Positions 36,625 to 47,002 of a stretch of 64,000 nt of DNA are shown here, one piece after another. This DNA is from Paenibacillus_E qinlingensis (lineage in GTDB: Bacteria > Bacillota > Bacilli > Paenibacillales > NBRC-103111): contig NZ_JAQIVH010000052.1 of NCBI RefSeq assembly GCF_028746185.1, positions 1 to 64,000 of the forward strand. Direction: 5' to 3'. A model generated the notes under the pieces. That model was given only the letters and a program-made list of their open reading frames with translations. It did no database searches and was not told the origin of the DNA. Each line of letters starts with the position of its first letter. Position 1 is the stretch's first letter. Both the position numbers and the translations under genes were made by a program.

Positions 36625-39600
36625 TTGATGGACAAGAGAAGATGGGCCGCTGGTGCGATCATCTGTGCTTGTATGCTAATGGTACTTGTATTCATTCTAC
36701 AATCAACTACCGCGAAAGCGGAGGATGTCCCGATTCAGAGAGGTTATCTGGTTGACGAGAGTTTCTCCTTTCCCAATAACAACACGATGGATGTCTTGCC
36801 TTCTAGTTGGGATGTCCGCAAGGCAGGGGGCAGTCTATCCTCTTCCTATCTGAACTGGTTCAAAATGAGTGATACGAATACAACCTTGCCGGTCTCTATC
36901 CGCAGGGAGTTCATCCAACAAAATGAAGGTGTTATTACACTGGAGTATCGTTTTAAGCTATCTGCGATGATGGATGGGGTCAAATGGCAGCTCAGTAGTA
37001 ATGACACAGAGGCTGTTAGTATGGTGACCCGCAATGGAGAGCTTAGTTTAGAGACGTCCGGCGGGGTTATACAGACATTGCAATCCTATACGGTAAATAC
37101 GGAGTATGGTGTTAAAGTCATTGCGAATATAAGTACAAATTCCACGGATGTGTTTATTAATGGTGTCCTTAAAGCTTCCAATGCAAGCTTTAAGAATGCC
37201 GTAACCAGTCTCGACCATGTGCAAATTCAGACTGGTGCGGCTTCCAAAGGGGATATCTTCCTCGCCCCCGTTAAAATCCACAAGGGATATGCGGTCAATG
37301 AAAGATTCATTTCCCTGATGCCAGGATTTCTGCCTGAAGATTGGCAGATCGCTACTGCAGGCGGAACTGTAGCGGTCGAGGAAATGAAAAGCGCAGTGCG
37401 TCCCGATGTATTTAGTCTCAAACTGAATACCGCAGGGGCTAGTGGTGAGATGAGCCTGAAGAAAAACATACCTATCACTTCGGCCAATACTGTGTTTGCT
37501 TACAAGATGCTCATCCCAGAAAAACAGGATGGATATTCTGCAGAAGTCTTGCGTGGTAATACGACTGTGATGAAGCTGTTAACCGCGAATGGTAAGCTCT
37601 CCTACATCAATCAGGTAGGTCAGCCCGTCCCTTTTTATGATTATATGGCTAATCTATGGTATGAAGTCAAAGTGGTGCTAGATATGTCGAATGCCACGGC
37701 GGATATTTATGTAAATGGAAAGCGGCAGGCACAAGGAGTGCCATTCGACACTTCCTCCACAAGTTTAGACGGCATTGCATTTACGGCATCGGCAACAGCG
37801 CAAGGTGTGATATGGCTGGACGATATTCTGGTATATGAAGATGTGTCGCTTCCAGCGGATTATGTGCCTGCTCCGACCCCTGCGATCTCTGCAGATCAGG
37901 CAATCGGTATTCAAAGCTGTCCCATTTGGAGGGAAGGCAATCATCTCGGTTGGGATACGATTACGCCTTACTCGGAGCGGCAACCCTATTTGGGTTACTA
38001 TGACGAGGGGAACCCAGAGACGGCCGATTGGGAGAGCAAGTGGATGGCTGAGCACGGCATTGATTACCAAATCTCATGTTGGTTTAGACCCTCATATGGG
38101 GAAGGCTTTCCAGTAAAAGAGCCTTATCTGCATAACTCGCTGCATGATGGGTATTTCGACGCCAAATATAGCGATCAAACGAAGTTCGCTATTATGTGGG
38201 AGAATGGGGCATCCAAAGCGAAAGATAGCCAGGATTTCCGCTCGAATATCGTGCCTTACTGGATCGAGTATTATTTCAAGGACCCACGTTATATGGTGAT
38301 TGATAATAAACCAGTTCTCTCCATCTATAGCCTTACCGCTCTCAAACGCGATTTCGGAGGTACTTTGGAAGGCGTCAAGGCGGAGATGGATTATTTGAGA
38401 AACGCAGTCAAAACTCTAGGGTTTGATGACATGATTCTCTTGACGACTACTTCAGCATCGGACGCACAGTCCATGAGTGACCGAAAATTGGCTGGTTTCG
38501 ACGCCGTCTATGCCTATTCCTGGGGCAGCGTAGGTGGGCATGAAGACGTTCAGAAATCGTACATGACGGCTCAACGCGATGCAGGCATCATCGATGCCCT
38601 GCCGATGATCAGTATGGGAAGAGATGATTTGGCTTGGGGAGGCAATTCAGGTTATTACACCACGCCTTCGGAGTTCCAATCTGTTGCACAGTGGACCAAG
38701 GATACCTTACAGCCATCGATGCCGACGGGCAGCTTAGGTAAGAAAATGGTGATGTTGGATAATTGGAACGAGTTAGGGGAAGGTCATTTTATTATGCCTG
38801 CAGGTTTAGCGGGTTTTGGCTACCTCGACGCAATCCGACATGTATTTACCAGTGCTACAGCGCATTCCGATGTACAGCCAACGCAAGCTCAGAAGGAAAG
38901 GATAAATATCTTGCATCCGCCGGGTCGCGTATTGCCGTTAAAGACGCCGACGCCGCCAGCTGTGACGGACCAGTACGGGTTGTTCTGGGGATTCAATACC
39001 AACGGCGATTCCGAGGGTTGGCGTGTGGAGAAACAGGTCAGCAATAGTGTGGTGAATAATGGCGCCTACTCAGGAACAGCGACGAATATTGATCCCGGCC
39101 TTATGTCGGCGGACCACTTAGATATTCAGGCTTCAGCGCATCCCTATTTGAAAATCAGAATGAAGAGCAATAAGAGTTCCTCAGGTCAGGTGTTCTTTAT
39201 TACGAATGAGGATACGACCTGGAACGAAGTCAAATCCGTTAGCTTTTATGTAGAACGCAATGAAACTGGCTATACCGATTATGTGGTTGATATGTGGAAG
39301 CTTGCCAAATGGGAAGGGGTTATTCGGCAGATCCGATTTGATCCTTTAACAGTTCCTGGAGATTTCAGCATAGATGCCATTGGGGTTGTTTACTCGCCTG
39401 ATGCAGGTATCAATGTGAAAGTCGACAGCAAGAAAGCCCAATTCTATGAAAAGCCAGCAGTAGTTGATCAAACGGTCATGGTTCCGGCAGGGGAGATGTT
39501 GAAGTTGATCGGTGCCAGCACAGAGTGGGAGGCATCGACGCAAACGTTAATTGGCGTGAAAGACAATCGGGTATACAGACTCAAGGTCGGTGAACAGACA

Positions 39601-42600
39601 GCGTATAAAGACAGCCAGAGTATCCTGCTGGAGCATGCTCCTGAACTGCGGCCATCGGGCGAGCTGTTAATCCCAGCTACTTTCTTCAATCAAGCTTTTG
39701 GATATGTTGTGAATTGGGATTCGAGTGCTCAGACTGTCGATTTGTATACCACAGCCAAGGTTTGGGACTTTATCACTTTTGAGGGTTGGACGACGAACAA
39801 TCAAGTAACGGGAGGTCAGACAGCAGGCGGAATCTATCAAGCAACCTCAACAGGGAGCGGGCCTGAGCTGATTTCACCAGACAACATCAATTTCGCTGCT
39901 TCCTCCATTAAGAGGGTTAAGATAACACTTAGGAATGACACAAGCGGTACTGAAGCTCAGGTATATTTCAGGACGTCTACATCCTCTGAATGGCATTCAC
40001 TAAATAAGCTGACGACATTCGTGCTGCCTAATGATCCAAACTTCAGGGAGTATGTATGGGATCCGAGTAATCATGCAGGATGGACCGGCACAATTAAACA
40101 AATCAAAGTGGTTCCGACGAATGCACAAGGGGATTTTGGTGTTGATGCCATCACGCTGGATACGGCGTCAAGCGTAGCTGTAAATGGAGATAACCTGATT
40201 TCTAATCCGGGTATGGAAGCGGATTTTGTTCCAAACGGATGGGAAACGATCAGGGAGCGGAATACGGAGCAGTATCATAGCGGGCACCAATCTTTGCAAG
40301 TTACGAAGACGAACCAACACGGCAGTATTCAGTTTCCAGTGAATATTGAGAAAGGGAGGGAATACGAATATTCCGCATGGGTGAAGCTTCAATCGAATCC
40401 GACACCTGGCAAAGTACTAAGGCTCGGTCTCTCTTATAACTTAGATGGTGTCGTGAAGCAGCAAATTCTAAACTCCAGCCCTGTTCTGAGCAGTACGGAG
40501 TGGAAACAGGTTAAGGGCAAGAATACCATTAACGAGACAGGAAACGTTACGAATGTCACGATGTATGTATTTACAGACTTGCCGGCTGAGAATGACGTAT
40601 ATTATTTGGATGATGTAGCAGTAAGGCCAGTCACCTATAAGGAAACACCTGCCTGGGTATATGTGACAGATATGAGCCTGAATCAAAGCTCCACGTCCAT
40701 TATGGAAGGTAAAACGAAAACGTTGCTGCCTGTCATTTTGCCTGCCGATGCATTTAATAAAGAGGTTGTCTGGCATTCAGATCATCCGGAAGTGGCCACC
40801 GTGGATGTGAATGGCGCCGTTTATGGACGAAGTCTAGGCGTCGCACAAATCACGGGGATCACCGTTGATAGCGGTAAAAGCGCTACGAGTACAGTAACCG
40901 TCATCGAAAGAACGAACGAAACGGTAACCTTAACGGTAAAGCCCGATGGAACAGGTGATTATGTGTCACCAAAGTTGGCGAATGACAGCATTAAGGATAG
41001 CAGCGCTGAGAAACAGTATGTGATTGAGATATATCCTGGCGTGTACACAGAGAAGAATTGGGTGGTAAAACCCTATGTGACGCTCCGAGGCACAGACAGG
41101 GATCTTGTTTGGCTAAAGGGAGAGAATAGCCCATCGGCTACGAATAGTGAAATCACCGAACAATCGACCTTGTGGTTGCAAGGAACGGCTAATCTAGAGA
41201 ATCTGAAGATTACGGGCAAAAACATGAGATATCCACTTCACAGCGAGGCTAGCGGTAAAAATAAAGATGCCGTCCATATTATCAAAAATGTCTACATTGA
41301 GCATTATGGCAACCTGGAAGCGGTCGACTACCGGAAGAACTGGATAGCAGCGCATCCTGGTGTGACGCCTCCGGCGGATTTAGATCCCGCACAGGTGTGG
41401 GGAGGAAGTAGCGGTAATGGTTCCCATGCTTGGGGGTATGGTTCAGCGAGTGGTGTAGTAGAAACATTCTATGATAGCACCTTTGTTTCCAAGGCTAACG
41501 GTTGGTATGTGCATAATCGAGAAGATTTTACGAAACCTCAAATCAATATCATCAATAACAGCAAGGTTGTTTCAACAGTACTGTCAAACCCCATTGTTAT
41601 ACAATCTTTGGGAAGCGGAACACAGGATGAAGTGATCTTTAACAACAGTGAATTCGTAGGCACCTATATGCTTCAAAATGATTCGCCTTGGATCACGCAA
41701 AAACCGGAAAACCAATATGCGAATCACGCGGACTATAACGTTACGTTCAATCACAGTACACCCATCGGTTATTTGGACGGTCACAGAGGAAGAGCGCTGG
41801 CGCTATTCAGTTCATCCACGGGAAGCAGCTCCACTGTGAAGGTTAGTGGGAGTGCTGTGTCGGATATTCTGGGAACGTATATCACCCGCGATGGCGGCGG
41901 AGGTCTGAAGGGTTACTTGTACGGTTACTGGGATATCTCAGGGATTAAGGTAGGGTTGAGTTCCAATATCCAAGTGAATAATACGCTCGGAAGAAGGCTA
42001 GGAGATGGTACAGTCAATCCCAAAACCTTGCAGGTACTTTTTGAGAATGGGACGACCAAGACGATCCTGTTTAATGAAGATTATACGGAACAGACCAACG
42101 CTTATATCATCAATGTCATAAATAGCGTATTGGGCACTTCAGGCTATGCGGTAGAATATAACGTAACCGGGAACGAATATTATCCGCAATTTCCCGATAA
42201 ACAAATGACGCTGGAGAACCATACGCAAGTTGGCATTCCGCGATTTGCCGCTGTATCTTTTGATACCGATAAAACGACATTGCGCCTCATGACACCTGGT
42301 GATTCGGCGGAGAGCTTCATAGGGATTACATTGGAGCCCATTGCACCAGGACAGTCGGGCAGAGTATTGACGGAAGGCATCATGAGAAGGGATCAATTAT
42401 TTGGATTTGCTGGCAGCATCAGCGTAGGAACCAAGATCTCTATTGGAAGTCAAGCGGGCAGCTTGCTTGTGAATGCGAACAAACCTGCACTTCTAACAGG
42501 TGTTTTGACGGATTGGGCTTCTTTTAAAGGAAATACGAGTTGGATTGAAGTCACTGGGGTAAACCTGAACAAATCTTCTCTGAGCTTGACCTTGGGGCAG

Positions 42601-44175
42601 TCAGAGGCACTTGTCGTGACGGTGCTGCCAACCGATGCAAGCAAAGCCGTAACTTGGAGCTCTGATCATCCCAATGTGGCAACGGTGGATGCGACGGGAA
42701 CTGTGCATGCGATTAGTTCCGGTACAGCCACGATTACAGTGACAGCTGCAAAAGGCGGTAAATCAGCAACGGCTGTCGTGACGGTGCTTGCTCCTAGCGT
42801 AGGCAGCAACTTGATTAGCGATCCAGGTATGGAGGGGGCAACTCCACTTTATTCCGGGTGGGAAATTGTGAGGACGATGAGTACGCTCCAAGCGCATAGC
42901 GGAAGCCAGTCATTAAAGATCACCAAGACGAATGCCTTTGGAAGCCTTAACTTTCCTGCTAATATTCTAAAAGGAAATGAGTACTATTATTCGGCTTGGG
43001 CCAAATTGGCACCAGAATCCACAGCGGGTGTAGTACTGCGGTTAGGATTGACTTACAAGGTAGATGGTGTTACAAAGCAAAAAATTATCTTAACAAGTCA
43101 ACCTTTAAGTGCCTCGTCTTGGACGCATTTAGAAGGTATGTATACCCTTCAAGAGACAGGTACTGTAACGAATATGTCCATGTATATGTTCACGGATTTA
43201 CCCGCAGGATTGGATTCCTATTACCTAGACGATGTGGAAGTTCGACCGGTTGTTACGGATCCGATGCCACCGGTAACGACATCGCCGTTAGTGGTGCAGC
43301 TTCAAGACAGTTTCGGCAATCCGCTGAGCGGAGGCATCGTGACATACTATGATGGGGGCTGGAAGGAGTTTGGTGTAACGGGCACCGATGGCAAAGTAAG
43401 CAAAAACCTCCCCGCCAACAGCTATACGTTTAGCATGACCTATGGGGGAACGTATAAAGAACAAGTACAGCATACAGGAACGAATGGCTTGGTTGCCTTT
43501 CAGACGGTTAAGGTGAAGGCACAGCTGAAGGATAGCCAAGGCCATCTCATGGAAGGTGGCACCGTGAGCTACTATGCGGGAGGCTGGCTGACGATGGGCA
43601 GTACGGTTGGCGGCGAAGTGAGCAAGGAGCTGTTGCCTGGTTCCTATACCTTTGGCATAACCTATGCAGGGACGTATAAGGAACAAGTACAGAACGTAGG
43701 CATTGATTCAGTGGTTGCCTTCCAGACGGTTAAGGTGAAAGCACAGCTGAAGGATAGTCAGGGCAATCTGATCGACAGCGGCAGTGTAAGTTACTATGCG
43801 GGTAGCTGGCAGACGATGGGAAGCACAATTGGCGGGGAAGTCAGCAAGGAGCTGCTGTCTGGTTTCTATACCTTTAGCATGACCTATGAGGGGACCTATA
43901 AGGAGCATGCACAGCAAGTAAGCGCTGACCCCGTGATAGCATTCCAAACGGTCAAGGTGAAGGTACAACTGAAGGATAATCAAGGCCATCTGCTGGACGG
44001 CGGCACCGTGAGCTACTATGCGGGGGGCTGGCTAACCGTGGGAACTACAACGGGTGGTGAGATCAGCAAGGAATTATTGCCTGGTACGTATACGTTTGGG
44101 GTGACCTATGGAGGCGTGTACAAAGAAATTGTAGCTTCTATTACAACCAATCCAACGATTGTATTTGAGATGTAA
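36625..44175 (+). CDS. Giant secreted multimodular glycan-active protein (GH99/WbsX-like plus beta-helix)
   Basis: A 2516-aa secreted protein that starts at TTG 36625 or ATG 36628 (AAGGGAG upstream). Modules in order, by approximate residue: signal peptide 1-34; two LamG-like domains (35-410); a GH99-like/WbsX-type domain (425-750) with NWNELGEGH at about 712-720; a beta-sandwich (770-930); a copper-amine-oxidase N-terminal-type domain (930-1045); another beta-sandwich similar to the first (1050-1185); CBM4/9-like (1190-1340); BIG2 Ig-like (1345-1425); a pectinesterase-like beta-helix (1430-1970); BIG2; CBM4/9-like; four 74-residue repeats. The beta-helix lacks the pectinesterase DFIFG-type catalytic segment. 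No SLH, LPXTG or dockerin anchor is seen. Confidence 0.85.
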   Translation: MMDKRRWAAGAIICACMLMVLVFILQSTTAKAEDVPIQRGYLVDESFSFPNNNTMDVLPSSWDVRKAGGSLSSSYLNWFKMSDTNTTLPVSIRREFIQQNEGVITLEYRFKLSAMMDGVKWQLSSNDTEAVSMVTRNGELSLETSGGVIQTLQSYTVNTEYGVKVIANISTNSTDVFINGVLKASNASFKNAVTSLDHVQIQTGAASKGDIFLAPVKIHKGYAVNERFISLMPGFLPEDWQIATAGGTVAVEEMKSAVRPDVFSLKLNTAGASGEMSLKKNIPITSANTVFAYKMLIPEKQDGYSAEVLRGNTTVMKLLTANGKLSYINQVGQPVPFYDYMANLWYEVKVVLDMSNATADIYVNGKRQAQGVPFDTSSTSLDGIAFTASATAQGVIWLDDILVYEDVSLPADYVPAPTPAISADQAIGIQSCPIWREGNHLGWDTITPYSERQPYLGYYDEGNPETADWESKWMAEHGIDYQISCWFRPSYGEGFPVKEPYLHNSLHDGYFDAKYSDQTKFAIMWENGASKAKDSQDFRSNIVPYWIEYYFKDPRYMVIDNKPVLSIYSLTALKRDFGGTLEGVKAEMDYLRNAVKTLGFDDMILLTTTSASDAQSMSDRKLAGFDAVYAYSWGSVGGHEDVQKSYMTAQRDAGIIDALPMISMGRDDLAWGGNSGYYTTPSEFQSVAQWTKDTLQPSMPTGSLGKKMVMLDNWNELGEGHFIMPAGLAGFGYLDAIRHVFTSATAHSDVQPTQAQKERINILHPPGRVLPLKTPTPPAVTDQYGLFWGFNTNGDSEGWRVEKQVSNSVVNNGAYSGTATNIDPGLMSADHLDIQASAHPYLKIRMKSNKSSSGQVFFITNEDTTWNEVKSVSFYVERNETGYTDYVVDMWKLAKWEGVIRQIRFDPLTVPGDFSIDAIGVVYSPDAGINVKVDSKKAQFYEKPAVVDQTVMVPAGEMLKLIGASTEWEASTQTLIGVKDNRVYRLKVGEQTAYKDSQSILLEHAPELRPSGELLIPATFFNQAFGYVVNWDSSAQTVDLYTTAKVWDFITFEGWTTNNQVTGGQTAGGIYQATSTGSGPELISPDNINFAASSIKRVKITLRNDTSGTEAQVYFRTSTSSEWHSLNKLTTFVLPNDPNFREYVWDPSNHAGWTGTIKQIKVVPTNAQGDFGVDAITLDTASSVAVNGDNLISNPGMEADFVPNGWETIRERNTEQYHSGHQSLQVTKTNQHGSIQFPVNIEKGREYEYSAWVKLQSNPTPGKVLRLGLSYNLDGVVKQQILNSSPVLSSTEWKQVKGKNTINETGNVTNVTMYVFTDLPAENDVYYLDDVAVRPVTYKETPAWVYVTDMSLNQSSTSIMEGKTKTLLPVILPADAFNKEVVWHSDHPEVATVDVNGAVYGRSLGVAQITGITVDSGKSATSTVTVIERTNETVTLTVKPDGTGDYVSPKLANDSIKDSSAEKQYVIEIYPGVYTEKNWVVKPYVTLRGTDRDLVWLKGENSPSATNSEITEQSTLWLQGTANLENLKITGKNMRYPLHSEASGKNKDAVHIIKNVYIEHYGNLEAVDYRKNWIAAHPGVTPPADLDPAQVWGGSSGNGSHAWGYGSASGVVETFYDSTFVSKANGWYVHNREDFTKPQINIINNSKVVSTVLSNPIVIQSLGSGTQDEVIFNNSEFVGTYMLQNDSPWITQKPENQYANHADYNVTFNHSTPIGYLDGHRGRALALFSSSTGSSSTVKVSGSAVSDILGTYITRDGGGGLKGYLYGYWDISGIKVGLSSNIQVNNTLGRRLGDGTVNPKTLQVLFENGTTKTILFNEDYTEQTNAYIINVINSVLGTSGYAVEYNVTGNEYYPQFPDKQMTLENHTQVGIPRFAAVSFDTDKTTLRLMTPGDSAESFIGITLEPIAPGQSGRVLTEGIMRRDQLFGFAGSISVGTKISIGSQAGSLLVNANKPALLTGVLTDWASFKGNTSWIEVTGVNLNKSSLSLTLGQSEALVVTVLPTDASKAVTWSSDHPNVATVDATGTVHAISSGTATITVTAAKGGKSATAVVTVLAPSVGSNLISDPGMEGATPLYSGWEIVRTMSTLQAHSGSQSLKITKTNAFGSLNFPANILKGNEYYYSAWAKLAPESTAGVVLRLGLTYKVDGVTKQKIILTSQPLSASSWTHLEGMYTLQETGTVTNMSMYMFTDLPAGLDSYYLDDVEVRPVVTDPMPPVTTSPLVVQLQDSFGNPLSGGIVTYYDGGWKEFGVTGTDGKVSKNLPANSYTFSMTYGGTYKEQVQHTGTNGLVAFQTVKVKAQLKDSQGHLMEGGTVSYYAGGWLTMGSTVGGEVSKELLPGSYTFGITYAGTYKEQVQNVGIDSVVAFQTVKVKAQLKDSQGNLIDSGSVSYYAGSWQTMGSTIGGEVSKELLSGFYTFSMTYEGTYKEHAQQVSADPVIAFQTVKVKVQLKDNQGHLLDGGTVSYYAGGWLTVGTTTGGEISKELLPGTYTFGVTYGGVYKEIVASITTNPTIVFEM
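43282..44172 (+). repeat. Four in-frame tandem repeats of about 222 bp
   Basis: Units begin near 43282, 43507, 43729 and 43951. Each encodes a prealbumin-like beta module: VKVKAQLKDSQG, then GGTVSYYAGGW, then GGEVSKELLPGSYTF, then TYKEQVQ. Units 2 to 4 are the most alike; unit 1 is the most divergent. Probably a repeated binding or stalk module. Confidence 0.9.
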
Positions 44176-44188
44176 CCTTGTGAGGATG

Positions 44189-44223
44189 ACAAAACGAGGG
44201 TCTACGGATCTTCGTTTTGTTTA
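44189..44223 (+). terminator. Rho-independent terminator after the giant gene
   Basis: ACAAAACGA (44189-44197) pairs with TCGTTTTGT (44212-44220), followed by a short T-rich tail. Confidence 0.7.
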
Positions 44224-44257
44224 TCTATTTACGGATTAATAATGGAGGCAGGTAGAG

Positions 44258-45310
44258 ATGACGACGATTCATGCCATCGTATTTGAAAGTGCTAACAAAG
44301 TGGGCTTCGGTACATTTACATTACCAGAAATGACAGAGAATCAAATGCTTGTAAAAACACGATATACCTTCGTTTCAAGCGGTACGGAAACACGCGTCTT
44401 GGGTGGTCACTATGGTGCAGCTGATAAATTCCCATTAATTCCTGGGTATGCGGCTGTTGGTGAGGTGGTCGCAATAGGCGGGAATGTAAAGGGTTATCGT
44501 GTGGGTGACCTTCTCAGCTACAATCCACAATCGGGTCCGAAGGACATCAATTCGCAATGGGGAGGGCAGGCGAGTATGCATCATGTTGGGGTAGAAGATA
44601 AGCCTATTCTACTGCCAGCAGGGTCCGATCCCTTGGACTATGTTGTTAGTCAGGTAGCGGCGATCAGCTTGCGTGGAGTCATGGCGGCGCAGCCACAGCG
44701 TGATGAATGTGCGGTGGTCATCGGGCAGGGAGTCATTGGGGCTTTCTCTGCGGGACTTCTAGTCAACCAAGGATGTCGGGTAATTGCTGTAGATCTTGCG
44801 GAATCCAGACTTGAACGTTCCTTACGTTATGGTGTTCACGCTTGTGTTCAGGCCACTGACCCAGATGCTGTGGAACGCATACTTGCCTATTGTGATGGCG
44901 GTGCCAATATCGTTATTGAAGCTTCAGGTTCCACGCAGGGGGCAACGCTTGCTCATAAGCTGATTCGCCGGACACCGCATGTGTATCGGGATCTGAATAC
45001 GTATTATGTAAATCCAATTTCAGGAATTGTCGGTCATTGGCCGCGTATCGTCTATCAAGGCACGTACATAAATAAACTAAGCCTTGATCCAAGGGTTGAT
45101 TTGAATTCGGAAGGTGTTCTTCTTCTCATGCCCGGTGACCGTGGGAATGAAGACCGATTGAATGCTGTTGAAGCCATTCGGAGAAAAGTCATTGATCCCC
45201 GACTTTATATTGATCGCATTGTTCCTTATACGGAAGCGCCATCAGCTTATGAACAATTGTGTTTGCATCCTAATGACGTCTTCTCCGTCGTATTCGATTG
45301 GGCTCAATAA
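44258..45310 (+). CDS. MDR-family dehydrogenase lacking classical zinc ligands
   Basis: A 350-aa medium-chain dehydrogenase. The usual catalytic-zinc cysteine motif (GICGSD in relatives) is replaced by FVSSGTETRVLGG, and the GHE motif reads IPGYAAVGE. The Rossmann motif is intact (VVIGQGVIGAFSAGLL). It resembles zinc-independent sugar dehydrogenase-like proteins found next to Gfo/Idh/MocA genes. GGAGGCAGG precedes the ATG. It stands alone between two terminators. The substrate is unknown, though neighbours suggest a sugar derivative. Confidence 0.85.
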   Translation: MTTIHAIVFESANKVGFGTFTLPEMTENQMLVKTRYTFVSSGTETRVLGGHYGAADKFPLIPGYAAVGEVVAIGGNVKGYRVGDLLSYNPQSGPKDINSQWGGQASMHHVGVEDKPILLPAGSDPLDYVVSQVAAISLRGVMAAQPQRDECAVVIGQGVIGAFSAGLLVNQGCRVIAVDLAESRLERSLRYGVHACVQATDPDAVERILAYCDGGANIVIEASGSTQGATLAHKLIRRTPHVYRDLNTYYVNPISGIVGHWPRIVYQGTYINKLSLDPRVDLNSEGVLLLMPGDRGNEDRLNAVEAIRRKVIDPRLYIDRIVPYTEAPSAYEQLCLHPNDVFSVVFDWAQ

Positions 45311-45321
45311 CGTTTAAAGAG

Positions 45322-45368
45322 AAAGGCCGACCAAGTAACAGTTTAAGCTGTTAACTTGGTCGGCCTTT
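45322..45368. terminator. Bidirectional terminator
   Basis: A long stem: 45322-45336 pairs perfectly with 45354-45368, with an inner AACAG/CTGTT helix. A-rich and T-rich edges serve both directions, ending the plus-strand MDR gene and the convergent minus-strand GH3 gene. Confidence 0.92.
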
Positions 45369-45376
45369 TGTATACA

Positions 45377-46963
45377 TTAATCGTGGGCAATCAGGTTTCT
45401 ATTCATCGGCATTTTGCCTGTAATCGCCTGTAACAGATACTCGGCTGTACAGTCGATATCTCCATACGTATTCACGATGGTGTCGATGGAAGCCTCATAT
45501 TCCTTATGAACGAAAGGATGGAAGTGGGAAACGAAGATAATCGGCGTATCAAATTTCGTCCACCCGCCCATCATGTTTCTCGCTATTTCGTCATGCAGTC
45601 GAACAACATTCAAGCCGTAGCTAAGGCGGCTGCCGATTGAGCAGATGATGACGTCGTACACATTTCCGGCAACAGCGTGGAATAAGGCATCAGGACCGGG
45701 ATCGACCCATTGATCGACAGAATGGGAGTATTGTCCGATTTCTCGCTTCATTCTTTCCAGCAGTGCCTCATAACGGTCGTAATTATTCATAATAACAACA
45801 TGTAGAACCTTGGTCTCAGGTAAGAGTGGATAGGGTAGCAATCCTTCTCGATCTCTGACCAACGTAATGCTTTGTTTGACAACGCTTTCGGCTAATGCTG
45901 CATGTGCTGTTTTATCTGGTATCACTTTGTTAGAAGCAAACAGCGTTTCTTCGAAAAGACCAAATTGCTCTTTGAGCGACACAATTCTGCCAGCTCGATC
46001 TCGGAGTGTTTCCAGTGATAACGTACCGCTATTGAATCTACGTTCCATCTCCGTGTAGAATCGTTCGTCCATTCTTGGAAATAGCAGCATATCGCAGCCG
46101 TTCGTCAAAGCCGCAGCACAAGCATCGTAGTAGTTCATATAGCCGACAACTCCGCCCATCTCAATAGCGTCCGACACGACCAATCCTTCGAATCCCATCT
46201 CATGTCGCAGCAAATCAATCAGCAGCTTTTTCGATACCGTTGCAGGTGGATAGAGTCCGCGCTCATCCGGTTCGTCAAAAGCGGGGAAGGCAATATGCCC
46301 TGGCATTATCGTCATTGCTCCCTGATCGATCAGGCTTTGGAAGACGCGTCCCGGCCCGTTTCTCCATGCGGCTGCATCCAGTGGAAGGCGCGGTGTCGTC
46401 AAATGTTGATCCCAAGAGGAATAACCATCACCGGGAAAATGCTTAATTGTAGCCATCATGCCATGATCTTGCAGCCCGCTCATATAAGCCCTAGCAATCT
46501 TAATGGCCTGATCGGGATTCTTGCCTGCGCTGCGCATGCTAACAACAGGACTATCAGGATCAACGGATAAATCGGCCACTGGCGAGAATGTCCAATTATA
46601 GCCAAGATCTCCTGCTTCGATTGCAGTGCTTCTCCCCACTTCATAAGCGAGTTCTGCCGAGTTGGCCTGACTTAACCCCATCATGTAAGGGAACTTCGTT
46701 GCGCCTAGGATCATATTGCCAGGACCGCATTCGAGATCACTAACAATAAAAGGAGGGATGCTGCAATTCTGTTTGAAACCTTGGATAACGTGCTGTAATT
46801 CTGTCCGTTCCATTGGATGAAAGAACATGGCTCCGAATTCTTCTACGCGCTCCTTGCTAACCATACCATAAGTTGGGCAGCATACTTGATTCAATAACTG
46901 TCGGAATGAAAGTGACTCAATTAAGCTCTTGGCACGTTCCGTTTGAATGATCTTATATTTCAT
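45377..46963 (-). CDS. Glycoside hydrolase family 3 protein (NagZ-like)
   Basis: A 528-aa cytoplasmic GH3 enzyme with no signal peptide. The (beta/alpha)8 domain has the NagZ-type KHFPGDG (174-180) followed by D185-Q-H187, the His/Asp general-acid dyad of beta-N-acetylglucosaminidases, and the nucleophile D265 in VVSDAIEMGG. A C-terminal alpha/beta domain (about 370-528) follows. The motif set fits beta-N-acetylhexosaminidase better than GH3 beta-glucosidase. It lies downstream of and co-directional with an AraC-type membrane regulator. Confidence 0.88.
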   Translation of the reverse strand: MKYKIIQTERAKSLIESLSFRQLLNQVCCPTYGMVSKERVEEFGAMFFHPMERTELQHVIQGFKQNCSIPPFIVSDLECGPGNMILGATKFPYMMGLSQANSAELAYEVGRSTAIEAGDLGYNWTFSPVADLSVDPDSPVVSMRSAGKNPDQAIKIARAYMSGLQDHGMMATIKHFPGDGYSSWDQHLTTPRLPLDAAAWRNGPGRVFQSLIDQGAMTIMPGHIAFPAFDEPDERGLYPPATVSKKLLIDLLRHEMGFEGLVVSDAIEMGGVVGYMNYYDACAAALTNGCDMLLFPRMDERFYTEMERRFNSGTLSLETLRDRAGRIVSLKEQFGLFEETLFASNKVIPDKTAHAALAESVVKQSITLVRDREGLLPYPLLPETKVLHVVIMNNYDRYEALLERMKREIGQYSHSVDQWVDPGPDALFHAVAGNVYDVIICSIGSRLSYGLNVVRLHDEIARNMMGGWTKFDTPIIFVSHFHPFVHKEYEASIDTIVNTYGDIDCTAEYLLQAITGKMPMNRNLIAHD

Positions 46964-47002
46964 TGATAGGCCTCTTTCGTTTGTTGTTGGTTCTCGGTAT
47001 GC

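Noticed and set aside
40920..42530. Active pectinesterase domain in the giant protein
   Set aside because: The start (KPDGTGDYV, YPGVYTE) resembles pectinesterases, but the DFIFG-type catalytic block is not present. Only the fold is claimed.
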